Source: Arthrobacter sp. efr-133-R2A-120 (GTDB lineage: Bacteria; Actinomycetota; Actinomycetes; Actinomycetales; Micrococcaceae). From it: 64,000 nucleotides of DNA. Location of the stretch: positions 24,222 to 88,221 of the forward strand of contig NZ_JARVRF010000004.1 in assembly GCF_030209835.1 (NCBI RefSeq), written 5' to 3'. The stretch's first letter is position 1; every line of letters begins with the position of its first letter. The position numbers and the translations under genes were made by a program. Under the pieces are notes generated by a model. That model worked only from the letters and a program-made list of their open reading frames with translations. It did not search any database and was not told where the DNA came from. Below, piece by piece: positions 56,043 through 64,000 of this stretch.

Positions 56043-57449
56043 GTGACAGTTGACCGAAGCACCGAAATCCTCACCAACGAGCAGGCGCCCACCGCCCTCG
56101 TCCCCGAGCTTGAACACCGTCCTGGCCGCTGGATTGCCAACTGGGACGCAGAGAACAAAGATCAGTGGGAAGCCGCCGGCCGTTCCATCGCCAAGCGCAA
56201 CCTGTACTGGTCCATCTTCGCCGAGTTCCTCGGCTTCGTCGTCTGGCAGCTCTGGTCGATCGTCGTCGTCCAGCTCCCGGCCGCAGGCTTCAAGTTCGAC
56301 ACCAACCAGATCTTCTGGCTCATCTCGATCCCCAGCCTGGTCGGTGCCACACTGCGCATCCCCTACACCTTCATGGTTCCAAGGTTCGGTGGCCGCAACT
56401 GGACCATCGTCTCGGCCCTCCTGCTGCTGATCCCGACGGCGGGCCTTGCCTTGTGCGTCTCAAACCCCGGCACCCCCTTCGGCGTCATGCTACTGGTAGC
56501 GGGACTTGCAGGCTTCGGCGGCGGCAACTTCGCGAGCTCGATGGCAAACATCACCTTCTTCTACCCTGCCCGCGAAAAGGGCTGGGCGCTGGGCTTGAAC
56601 GCCGCGGGCGGAAACCTTGGTGCCGCCGTCGCGCAGCTCGTCGTCCCGATCGCCGTCACCCTCCTGGCCGCCGGTACCGTCAACCTGCCCATGGCCGGCC
56701 TTATCTGGATTCCGCTCATCCTTATCGCTGCCTTCGGCGCTTGGAAGTACATGAACAACCTCACGAGCGCCAAGGGTGACGTTGCAGGCTCCATCGCCGC
56801 ACTCAAGGAACCGCACTTGTGGATCATGGCCTTCCTGTACATCGGTACGTTCGGCTCGTTCATCGGCTTCTCCGGGGTCTTCCCCAAGCTCATCAAGGAC
56901 TACTTCCCGGCATTCTCCTCCATGCACCTCGGCGCGGTTGTCCTCTCGCTCGCCTTCCTCGGCCCGCTGGTCGGCTCCCTCGCCCGTCCCTACGGTGGAC
57001 GCATGGCTGACCGCATGGGCGGAGCCCGGATGACCGTTACGGCGTTCGCAGCGATGGCCGTTATCACCTTGACCATGATCTGGACCCTTCCGCTCAAGAA
57101 CTTCTGGCTCTTCCTGGTCCTGTTCCTGTTCCTCTTCACGGCAAGCGGCTTCGGAAACGGCGCCACCTACCGCATGATTCCGGTCATCTTCGCCACTTCC
57201 AGCCGTGCAGCCCGCTCGGGGGCGAGCGCCGCCAGCACGGCACGCCTCGCGTCTTCCTCCCTCGGCCTGATCTCGGCGATTGGCGCCTACGGCGGATTCG
57301 TCATCCCCCAGGTACTCAACGCATCCAGCGCTTCCGGCTCCTACACCCCCGCGTTCTATGGCTTCGTCGGCGCCTACGTGCTGATGCTCATCGTCTGCTG
57401 GGTCTGCTACCTCCGGAAGGCCAACCGTAACGCGATGGGACACATCTAA
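56043..57449 (+). CDS. NarK/NasA-type nitrate/nitrite transporter
   Basis: The 468-residue MFS protein carries both nitrate signatures: GFGGGNFASSMANITFFYPAREKGWALGLNAAGGNLGAA in helix 5 and GFGNGATYRMIPVIF in helix 11, with conserved Arg residues. It starts at GTG 56043 with AAAGGAGG upstream and leads the nitrate-assimilation genes by one base. A GTCAC-N6-TTTAC sequence (55956-55971), about 75 bases before it, faintly resembles a half GlnR box; this is not established. Confidence 0.92.
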   Translation: MTVDRSTEILTNEQAPTALVPELEHRPGRWIANWDAENKDQWEAAGRSIAKRNLYWSIFAEFLGFVVWQLWSIVVVQLPAAGFKFDTNQIFWLISIPSLVGATLRIPYTFMVPRFGGRNWTIVSALLLLIPTAGLALCVSNPGTPFGVMLLVAGLAGFGGGNFASSMANITFFYPAREKGWALGLNAAGGNLGAAVAQLVVPIAVTLLAAGTVNLPMAGLIWIPLILIAAFGAWKYMNNLTSAKGDVAGSIAALKEPHLWIMAFLYIGTFGSFIGFSGVFPKLIKDYFPAFSSMHLGAVVLSLAFLGPLVGSLARPYGGRMADRMGGARMTVTAFAAMAVITLTMIWTLPLKNFWLFLVLFLFLFTASGFGNGATYRMIPVIFATSSRAARSGASAASTARLASSSLGLISAIGAYGGFVIPQVLNASSASGSYTPAFYGFVGAYVLMLIVCWVCYLRKANRNAMGHI

Positions 57450-57450
57450 T

Positions 57451-59697
57451 ATGCCCAATGGCGCCAACACCCACTGCCCGTATTGTGCGCTGCAGTGCGC
57501 CATGACCCTGACCCCGGCGGCGCCCTCGGCGCAGCCGGGGTCAGACCCCGCTCCCGCGGCAAGGGCACTTCCGCTCCTGGAAGTGTCCGGCCGCGATTTC
57601 CCCACCAACCGGGGCGGGCTGTGCCGCAAGGGCTGGACATCGCCGTCGTTGTTGAACCACACCGGACGCGTAACGGAACCCATGCTCAAAGGGTCCGATG
57701 GCGTCCACCGGCCCGTCACGTGGGACCAAGCACTCATGCTGGTCACCGGAGCCGTCAAGCAGACCCGCGAGCAGTACGGGCCCGACGCCGTCGGCGTGTT
57801 CGGGGGCGGCGGACTCACCAATGAGAAGGCCTACCAGTTGGGCAAGTTCGCCCGCTTGGCGCTGGGAACCTCGCGCATCGATTACAACGGACGTTTCTGC
57901 ATGTCCTCTGCCGCGGCAGCCGGAAACCGCGCGTTCGGCGTGGACCGCGGCCTCCCGTTCCCCGTGGAAGACCTTGATTCGGCGAGCGTCATCTTCCTTC
58001 TCGGCTCCAACGTTGCCGAGACCATGCCGCCGTTCGTCCAGCACCTGCAAGGCGCGCGCGATTCCGGCGGGTTGATCGTGGCCGATCCCCGTCGTTCCGC
58101 GACGGCCGCATTCACCGGCGACGGCGGCGGCATCCACTTGCAGCCGACCCCCGGAACGGACCTCGCCCTGCTGTTGGGTATCTCCCACGTAGTGGTCCAC
58201 GAAGGCCTCGCCGATGCCGAATACCTCCAGAACCGAACCACCGGGTACCCAGCGATCGCTCGCAGCCTCGCCGCGTTCTGGCCTGAGCGCGTCCAGTCGA
58301 TCACCGGCGTACCCGCCACGCTCATCCGCGAAACCGCCCGGCGCCTCGCAGAGGGCGCCCGGCGCGGCGGCAGCTACATCCTCACCGGCCGCGGAGTCGA
58401 GCAGCACGTCGACGGCACTGACACCGCCACAGCCGCGATCAACCTCAGCCTCCTCCTCGGCCTCCCGGGATCCGCCCGCAGCGGCTACGGCACCCTGACC
58501 GGCCAGGGAAACGGCCAGGGCGGTCGCGAGCACGGCCAAAAGTCCGACCAGCTCCCCGGCTACCGCAAGATCACCGATCCCGCCGCCCGCGCACACGTCG
58601 CCAAAGTGTGGGGCGTCGACGAATCCCTCATCCCCGGCCCCGGCCTTCCGGCCGTGGAGTTGTTGAAGTCTTTGGGACAGCCCGACGGCGTCCGTTGCCT
58701 TTTCGTGCACGGCGCCAATGTGGCGGTGTCAGCCCCCGACGCCGGCGCGGTGATCGAGGGCCTGCGCCGCCTGGACTTCCTGGTTGTCTGCGATTTCTTC
58801 ATGTCCGAGACCGCGCTGGAAGCCGATCTGGTCCTCCCGGTCACCCAATGGGCCGAGGAAGAAGGTACCCTGACCAACCTCGAGGGCCGCGTGCTCCGCC
58901 GTCGTAAGGCGCTCACCCCTCCCCCGGGCGTCCGCAGCGAATTGTGGCTCATGGCCCGGCTCGCCGAATCGCTCGACGCTCCGTCCACGTTCAGCGACGA
59001 TCCCGAGACCGTCTTCGAGGAGCTCCGGCTCGCCTCGGAAGGTGGCCTGGCAGACTACTCCGGAATCGACTACGCCATGCTGGATCGAGGAGAGGCCGCC
59101 TACTGGCCCTATCCCACCGGCAGCTCGGGAACGCCGCGACTCTTCCTCGACAGCTTCGCGCACGCCGACGGTCGCGCGGTCATGGTCCCGGTGGCACCGC
59201 GGAAGCGGTCCCGGCGCTCCGCCGTCGTCGGCTCTGATCCCGATCCGCTGACGCTCGTCACCGGACGGCTCCTGGAACACTACCAATCGGGCGCCCAGAC
59301 CCGCCGCGTGGCCGAACTCGCGGCCGCGCAGCCGGAGCCGCTCTTGCAGATCCACCCCGCGACGGCGGCCGTCAGGGACATCTCCAGCGGCGACTTTGTC
59401 CGGGTCTCCAACGAGCGGGGAGAGGTCCTGTGCAGGGTGGAGCTCAGCAACAGCATCCGGACGGACACCGTCTTCCTGCCTTTCCATTTCCCTGGACTGG
59501 GCAGCGCCAACCTGCTCACTGAGGCGGTCACGGATCCTATTTCGGGCATGCCGGAGTTCAAGACGAGCACGGTCTGGGTCCGGAAGGCCGTACTGGCAAA
59601 CGTCGAATCGGAGTTGGCTGCCCAGCTGGCATTGCCAGCGGCGGCCAGCGTATCAATGCAGGTCAGCTTGTCTATGCAGGTCAAGGAGGCATCGTGA
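57451..59697 (+). CDS. nasC: assimilatory nitrate reductase catalytic subunit (molybdopterin oxidoreductase)
   Basis: The 748-residue enzyme reduces nitrate to nitrite at a bis-MGD molybdenum centre. An N-terminal [4Fe-4S] site is formed by Cys9, Cys12, Cys16 and Cys58 (THCPYCALQC, GLCRKG), and the likely Mo ligand is Cys150 in NGRFCMSS. GQGNGQGGREHGQKSDQLPGYR and the C-terminal molydopterin-binding domain match NasC/NarB enzymes. There is no signal peptide, so it is cytoplasmic. It is coupled to the FAD protein by GTGA. Confidence 0.93.
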   Translation: MPNGANTHCPYCALQCAMTLTPAAPSAQPGSDPAPAARALPLLEVSGRDFPTNRGGLCRKGWTSPSLLNHTGRVTEPMLKGSDGVHRPVTWDQALMLVTGAVKQTREQYGPDAVGVFGGGGLTNEKAYQLGKFARLALGTSRIDYNGRFCMSSAAAAGNRAFGVDRGLPFPVEDLDSASVIFLLGSNVAETMPPFVQHLQGARDSGGLIVADPRRSATAAFTGDGGGIHLQPTPGTDLALLLGISHVVVHEGLADAEYLQNRTTGYPAIARSLAAFWPERVQSITGVPATLIRETARRLAEGARRGGSYILTGRGVEQHVDGTDTATAAINLSLLLGLPGSARSGYGTLTGQGNGQGGREHGQKSDQLPGYRKITDPAARAHVAKVWGVDESLIPGPGLPAVELLKSLGQPDGVRCLFVHGANVAVSAPDAGAVIEGLRRLDFLVVCDFFMSETALEADLVLPVTQWAEEEGTLTNLEGRVLRRRKALTPPPGVRSELWLMARLAESLDAPSTFSDDPETVFEELRLASEGGLADYSGIDYAMLDRGEAAYWPYPTGSSGTPRLFLDSFAHADGRAVMVPVAPRKRSRRSAVVGSDPDPLTLVTGRLLEHYQSGAQTRRVAELAAAQPEPLLQIHPATAAVRDISSGDFVRVSNERGEVLCRVELSNSIRTDTVFLPFHFPGLGSANLLTEAVTDPISGMPEFKTSTVWVRKAVLANVESELAAQLALPAAASVSMQVSLSMQVKEAS

Positions 59698-61256
59698 GCG
59701 AGCGAATTGTGGTGGTCGGATTCGGACCGGTCGCAGCCCGGCTGGTGGACGAGTTGTTGCCCGCCGTGCGCGGCGGCCTTGTCCAACTGCTCGTCGTCGG
59801 GCAGGAAACCGAAGCCGCGTACAACCGCGTCATGGTGGCGGAACTCGGCGTTGGGCGGACCACCGCGGAGGCACTCGCGATGGCGGACGCTGCCGCTTTG
59901 GCGGCCGACGGCGTCGAGGTCCGGCTGGGCGTCACCGTCAAACGCATCGACCGTGCACGCCAGCAGCTTGTCCTTTCGGACGGGACAACGCCCGGCTACG
60001 ACCGCCTGGTGTTCGCCACGGGCTCGCGGCCCGTCATTCCGAACCTCACGGGTATCAACCCCGACCCTTCACACCCTGTACTCCCTCCAGGCGTGACTGC
60101 CCTCCGTGACCTCCGAGATGCCGCGCAACTGCGCGACGCCGTAGCTGCCGGCAAGCGCGTGATCGTCCTCGGTGGCGGTGTACTCGGCCTTGAAACGGCA
60201 TTGGCCGCAGCTGAAGAAGGTGCCCTGACCACGGTGGTGCACAACGGCTCCTTCCCGCTGGGCCGCAATATCGACCGCGGCGGCGGGGCCGTTCTCGCGA
60301 CGAGCTTGCGCAACAGCGGGATCACGATGGTGGGCAACGCCCGTTCCACGGCAGTGGAGCACAACGGCCCCGACGGCATGTTTTCCGCCCTGGTGCTCAA
60401 CGACGGGTCACGGATCGAAGGCGACCTTCTTGTCCTTTCCTGTGGCGTTCGCCCCCGGATCGAATTGGCCGAAGGCTGCGGGTTGCCTGCCGCTACCGGC
60501 ATCCTGGTGGATCACCGCCTGCGGACTTACCACGAGCCGCACATGTTCGCGATCGGCGACTGCGCCGAAGTCCGCTGCGCCGATGCCGAGTGCGCCGAAT
60601 GCCGCACCGCATTGGGTCCATCAGGCCTGGTGGGGCCGGGCTGGCGGCAGGCCGAATGGCTTGCCGAGTATCTGATCCTCCTCGCCGAAGGCGGCCAAGA
60701 CGCAGCCGACACCTTGGCGCCCCTGCCGCAGGAGAAGCCCGGCGTCGTGGTGCTGAAGGCACGCGGCATCAACATGGCCGTCGCTGGCGACAACAGCGCC
60801 GAACCGTGGGATGACGAGCTGTTGTCCGTCGGTGTCTCCGAGGGAATGCCCCGGCGCCAGGTCGCCCAGTGGGCCGATCCCGAACACGGCCGCTACGCCA
60901 AAATGACGACGCGGGGCGGCGCGCTCGAAGGACTCGTGACCGTAGGCATGCCGCGCACGGCCGCGGAGCTCGTGATGCTGTTCGAACGCGGCTCCGAGCT
61001 GCCCGCCGATCGTTCACTCCTGCTGCGCCTGGACGGCCCGGACCAACTGGGTCCGTCTGCTTCGAATGATGATCCGCAGCGCACCGTGTGCCGCTGTGCG
61101 GGAGTCAGCGGTGCGAGCATCGAGGAAGCCGTGCTGGATGGCTGCTCTTCCGTGCCCGAAGTTTCGAAGGCTACGCGGGCCGGCACTGGGTGTGGTGGGT
61201 GCCATGGTGACATCAAGGGGATTATCGAGAAGCACTTTCAGGGGGTTGCGGCGTAG
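59694..61256 (+). CDS. FAD/NAD(P)-binding electron-transfer protein with BFD-like [2Fe-2S] domain (NasB/NirB type)
   Basis: The 520-residue protein has two dinucleotide folds (IVVVGFGPVAARLVDELL and RVIVLGGGVLGLETALAAAEEG), the FAD Asp in FAIGDCAEVRC, and a C-terminal BFD-like [2Fe-2S] site from Cys466, Cys468, Cys500 and Cys503 (CRCAG, GTGCGGCHGD). It corresponds to the N-terminal half of NirB and to NasB of Klebsiella-type nitrate reductases, without the sirohaem domains. It probably passes electrons from NAD(P)H to the nitrate reductase upstream. Confidence 0.9.
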   Translation: MSERIVVVGFGPVAARLVDELLPAVRGGLVQLLVVGQETEAAYNRVMVAELGVGRTTAEALAMADAAALAADGVEVRLGVTVKRIDRARQQLVLSDGTTPGYDRLVFATGSRPVIPNLTGINPDPSHPVLPPGVTALRDLRDAAQLRDAVAAGKRVIVLGGGVLGLETALAAAEEGALTTVVHNGSFPLGRNIDRGGGAVLATSLRNSGITMVGNARSTAVEHNGPDGMFSALVLNDGSRIEGDLLVLSCGVRPRIELAEGCGLPAATGILVDHRLRTYHEPHMFAIGDCAEVRCADAECAECRTALGPSGLVGPGWRQAEWLAEYLILLAEGGQDAADTLAPLPQEKPGVVVLKARGINMAVAGDNSAEPWDDELLSVGVSEGMPRRQVAQWADPEHGRYAKMTTRGGALEGLVTVGMPRTAAELVMLFERGSELPADRSLLLRLDGPDQLGPSASNDDPQRTVCRCAGVSGASIEEAVLDGCSSVPEVSKATRAGTGCGGCHGDIKGIIEKHFQGVAA

Positions 61257-61451
61257 CTCGTGATGAGTTGCGGAAGCGGATCGTTACTCAGAAGCAACTC
61301 AATATGTAGTTACTCATGGGCACTCCAGACGCAAGTAGCAAACACTCGCGTTCGAGCTGTGAGTGCCGGTGTAGCATCCAAGGGCTTTGCCGTCAGGGAC
61401 TCGTCCCGTATGTCCGGGGGGACTTTCGCAAGCTACATCAGGAGGATCTAC

Positions 61452-61940
61452 ATGAAACGCTGGCTCGCACCCATCACCGTTTCCGTCGCGGCCGTACTCG
61501 CCGCAAGCGCCAGTCCGGCTGTCGCCGCGCCGCCCGCGCCGGCCGACGGAACAATCTATTGGCCCTGTCCGAACTTCACCAACCCTGTCAGGCTGGACGT
61601 TACCGGTCGCTCGAAGACGATCGACCTTCCTGGCGGACGTCAGATACTTGCCTCCCCGAACCTCAGGGTGACAGTGACCGCCCCCAACGGGCATTCCGCA
61701 AGCTACCTCATCACAGGAGCAACCCACGTCACCTACCTTCCGGATGCAATCCATCCGACCAGCCTCGAGTTGGCTTCCACAGGGTTGAACCTCCTACTCA
61801 TCCCTGCAGCCAACGGGCACCCGGCCGGGCTAGCCCTGACAACGGGCAATGTCAACTACGCCATCACTCCAACAGGGGAAGAACTAAGGCCCTTCTCCGG
61901 CTCAGGAAAGGTCCTCGACGTCTGCCTCGCACTCGGTTAG
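61452..61940 (+). CDS. small secreted protein of unknown function
   Basis: From ATG 61452 (AGGAGG upstream, a strong site) the protein has 162 residues. It has a signal peptide MKRWLAPITVSVAAVLAASA with likely cleavage after PAVAA. The mature part is beta-rich: GTIYWPCPNFTNPVRLDVTG, VTAPNGHSASYLITGATHVTYLP, ALTTGNVNYAITPTGEELRPFSGSG and VLDVCLALG. Two Cys (WPCP and DVCL) could form a disulfide. I do not recognise the family. It is a single-gene unit with its own 195-base upstream region. Confidence 0.78.
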   Translation: MKRWLAPITVSVAAVLAASASPAVAAPPAPADGTIYWPCPNFTNPVRLDVTGRSKTIDLPGGRQILASPNLRVTVTAPNGHSASYLITGATHVTYLPDAIHPTSLELASTGLNLLLIPAANGHPAGLALTTGNVNYAITPTGEELRPFSGSGKVLDVCLALG

Positions 61941-61956
61941 ACCCCTCAAGTCACGG

Positions 61957-61982
61957 AGCGCCCTTGCATTTGTGGGGGCGCT
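61957..61982 (+). terminator. stem-loop after the small secreted protein gene
   Basis: AGCGCCC (61957-61963) pairs with GGGCGCT (61976-61982) over 12 bases and is followed by TTGTG, 16 bases after the stop. It is a modest terminator candidate. Confidence 0.55.
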
Positions 61983-62100
61983 TTGTGCATAGATCCGGGC
62001 CGTCGGTGGGTGGTACCCCGCGAGCGCGTAGTCGCCCTCCACAGCCGATCAGTCTCCCGGCACATCACACTCTCAACGCACGTCACACCGAAGAGCGTGG

Positions 62101-63921
62101 TCACACGTGGAAGTAGTGGTTTTTGCGTGGTTTTTGCCGTGGGTCGATGTGGGGTGGCGGGATGAACCAAGGCACGCCTGCTTGGACCTGGATGTGCCAC
62201 TCTTCCTTGTGGATCAGATGGTGGTGGTGGCTGCACAGAAGCGTGCCGTTCTCGACGCTGCTCGGTCCACCCCGGGACCAGTAGGTGATGTGGTGGGCTT
62301 CGCACCACGGGGCCGGCATCGTGCACGAAGGAAACGCGCAGCCTTTGTCCCTGGCGGTGATGGCTTTACGGATGTGGGTCGGGAAGATCCGGGAGGACCG
62401 GCCGATGTCCAGGACCTGGCCTTCGCCGCCGAGAACGACGGGAATGATGTCGGCGTCGCAGGCGATTTTCCGCAGCGTGGCCGCCGGGACCGGACCGGTG
62501 AACGTGAAGCTCCCCGTGCCCCGTTGCGACCCGCCGGAGCGCCCGGGTTGTCCAGATTGCCCGAGGAACGTGAGCTGCCCGGCTTCCTTCAGCGCTGCCA
62601 GGAGGTCCCGGTGGTCGATCGTGGCCATGATCTGGGGGCGCTGGCCTCCAGCCGCTGGCAGCGCACCTGCGGCGAGGGCGATCTTGCAGGCGCCCAGCAA
62701 CCCGTCCAGGAGTTTCTGCGCCCTCGTGCGGCGGTCCAGGGACGCGGCATCATCACCTGAACCACCCGGCAGATCATCTGCCCGGCCGTCAGCCGGAGCG
62801 TTTGCCGGCCCGCCCCCGCCGTCCCCGCCGCCCGCGTCCACCGCATGGTCCCCGGACCCGGGGTCCCCGGACACGCGGGTCCGAGGATTGGTGGCGGTGT
62901 TCATGACGGTGAGCAGGTGCTCGTACTGGTCCTGGGTGGCGAAGATCTCCAGATGCTGCAGCCCGTGTTTGGGCCGCCGCAGGAAGGCGCCCTGGAGGTG
63001 GCGGAGGGATTCCTCGCGGGGCTCGGCACCGTCCTGATCGATCGCGTCGGTCCAGCGGCGGGCGATCCTGGCCAGGAAATCGGCGTCGTTCCCGGCCGCC
63101 GTCAGGGTCAGTGCGTGTTCCATGTCCGCGGCTGTCTCGGTGCTGCACAGGGGCCGGACGCGTTCCAGAGCCATGGTGATGGTGGTGGCCGGCCGGGACG
63201 CGATGCTCCCGCAGGCCAGGGCCGCGGCCACTTCCCCATACCGCGGCTGGATCCGTTGCCCCGTGAGGGAGCGGCCCGGCAGCAGGTCCTCGGCCAGGGC
63301 CAGGCGGCGCCGGGCCTCCGCCGCGCCGATCCGCAGCAGCGAGCGCAGGTGCTCACCCGTGTTCCGGAACTCCCGGAACCCGGCGAGAGCGTCACCCGCA
63401 GCGAGACCGCCGCACCCGGCACCGTCCCCGGCACCGGCTGCTCCGCCTTCAGTTTCGGGGCTGCCGGGGCCATCGCTGGAACCGCCCTCCCGGGCTTCGG
63501 CTCCCCAGCCCGTCGTCCAGCCGGTCCCGCCGATCGGCTCCTGCTGCCGGACCCGGTGCAACTGCCCCGCGGCGACGAGCTGCAAGTAGTCCAGGGTGCG
63601 GGAGAGTTCCTCCACGCCGGAGGCGAACGCGGCGGAATCCTGCATCCCCAGAGGCCCGACGTCGTCCACCGCGGTCCGTGCCAGGGAGCGCAACGCTCCA
63701 AGAGCACCCTCCAGAACCTGCTGCGGACCACCGTCGCCGCCGTGATCGCCCATGCGGTCCTCGCGCGGATCCAGCAGGGCGAGCCGGCGCAGCCCACGCA
63801 TTTGACCCGTCCCTTGACCGGCCGCAGTCGCCCTCCGAGGTTCCCGCGCCTTATGGAACACGACGAACCCGCCGCCGGGCGCAGTGCCCTGGCTACTGGT
63901 GAAGTGTCCGATCGCTTCCAT
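62101..63921 (-). CDS. DUF222 and HNH-endonuclease-like domain protein (13E12-repeat type)
   Basis: The 606-residue protein combines a long DUF222 region (about residues 75-480, with RLALAEDLLPGRSLTGQ and RRTRAQKLLDGLL) and a C-terminal HNH domain: DKGCAFPSCTMPAPWCEAHHITYWSRGGPSSVENGTLLCSHHH, with two Cys pairs and the HH pair. Such proteins resemble the repeated REP13E12 proteins of mycobacteria; their role is not known. Gly/Ala-rich inserts (for example DAGGGDGGGGPANAPADG) interrupt DUF222. ATG 63921 is weakly supported; ATG 63753 has GAGG upstream and may be the true start. Confidence 0.85.
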   Translation of the reverse strand: MEAIGHFTSSQGTAPGGGFVVFHKAREPRRATAAGQGTGQMRGLRRLALLDPREDRMGDHGGDGGPQQVLEGALGALRSLARTAVDDVGPLGMQDSAAFASGVEELSRTLDYLQLVAAGQLHRVRQQEPIGGTGWTTGWGAEAREGGSSDGPGSPETEGGAAGAGDGAGCGGLAAGDALAGFREFRNTGEHLRSLLRIGAAEARRRLALAEDLLPGRSLTGQRIQPRYGEVAAALACGSIASRPATTITMALERVRPLCSTETAADMEHALTLTAAGNDADFLARIARRWTDAIDQDGAEPREESLRHLQGAFLRRPKHGLQHLEIFATQDQYEHLLTVMNTATNPRTRVSGDPGSGDHAVDAGGGDGGGGPANAPADGRADDLPGGSGDDAASLDRRTRAQKLLDGLLGACKIALAAGALPAAGGQRPQIMATIDHRDLLAALKEAGQLTFLGQSGQPGRSGGSQRGTGSFTFTGPVPAATLRKIACDADIIPVVLGGEGQVLDIGRSSRIFPTHIRKAITARDKGCAFPSCTMPAPWCEAHHITYWSRGGPSSVENGTLLCSHHHHLIHKEEWHIQVQAGVPWFIPPPHIDPRQKPRKNHYFHV

Positions 63922-64000
63922 GGCAATACTCTGCCAGCAGGCACCGACAGTAATGATGGAATTGGTTGTGTTGCGGTGTGACTCTGGGTCCGACTGACGC

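Overview
The window is chromosomal DNA from a high-GC actinobacterium, most likely Arthrobacter in the broad sense (Micrococcaceae). The grounds are the G+C-rich third codon positions, the many GTG and TTG starts behind GGAGG-type ribosome sites, a GatCAB operon, a split actinobacterial acyl-CoA carboxylase with an epsilon subunit, and a DUF222/HNH gene. The genus is inferred, not proven. I saw no rRNA, tRNA, CRISPR array, transposase or integrase.

Layout. 1-4.4 kb (minus strand) is an amino-sugar/tagatose catabolic operon: SIS-domain protein, ROK kinase, PfkB kinase, class II aldolase and a DeoR regulator that runs off the left edge. 4.4-5.4 kb is a small, less G+C-rich insert bounded by two copies of the hutI 3' end. 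5.4-9.7 kb holds hutI, an FAD amino-acid oxidase, a PPOX-fold protein and a GH4 glycosidase. 9.7-13.1 kb holds the threonine-to-glycine genes kbl and tdh with a divergent LysR regulator. 13.2-20.7 kb is a carbohydrate locus: LacI regulator, lipoprotein binding protein, two ABC permeases, a GH123-like glycosidase and a Gfo/Idh/MocA oxidoreductase. 20.8-25 kb has a DUF5666 protein and gatCAB. 25.1-29.3 kb has a CitMHS citrate transporter divergent from a CitA/CitB-type two-component system.

29.4-36.5 kb holds RidA, a GNAT acetyltransferase, a flavin monooxygenase behind a repeat block and a possible structured leader, an AAA ATPase with a disturbed start, an inositol-phosphatase-like protein and ligA. 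36.6-41.7 kb holds a surface protein, PP2C phosphatase, class III cyclase, PH-domain protein, birA and an SDR. 42-54.3 kb holds the acyl-CoA carboxylase beta and epsilon subunits and, separately, the biotinylated alpha subunit. Between them lie a DUF885 peptidase, a dicarboxylate symporter, a YbjQ protein, a TetR-MMPL pair and Maf. 54.3-61.3 kb holds an MHS transporter and a nitrate-assimilation operon (NarK-type transporter, NasC-type reductase, FAD/[2Fe-2S] electron-transfer protein). The end carries a small secreted protein and a DUF222/HNH protein.

How the genes work together. The GH123-like enzyme belongs to a family known for beta-N-acetylgalactosaminidase activity, and the first operon has the SIS, sugar kinase, tagatose-6-phosphate kinase and aldolase steps expected for galactosamine breakdown. 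One bacterium may therefore import and degrade GalNAc-containing glycans with these two loci, though a deacetylase is not visible here. BirA would biotinylate the alpha subunit of the acyl-CoA carboxylase whose beta and epsilon subunits lie nearby.

The least explained material is non-coding or accessory: the hutI-tail insert, two dispersed palindromic or tandem repeat families with several copies each, and a few strong operator palindromes.
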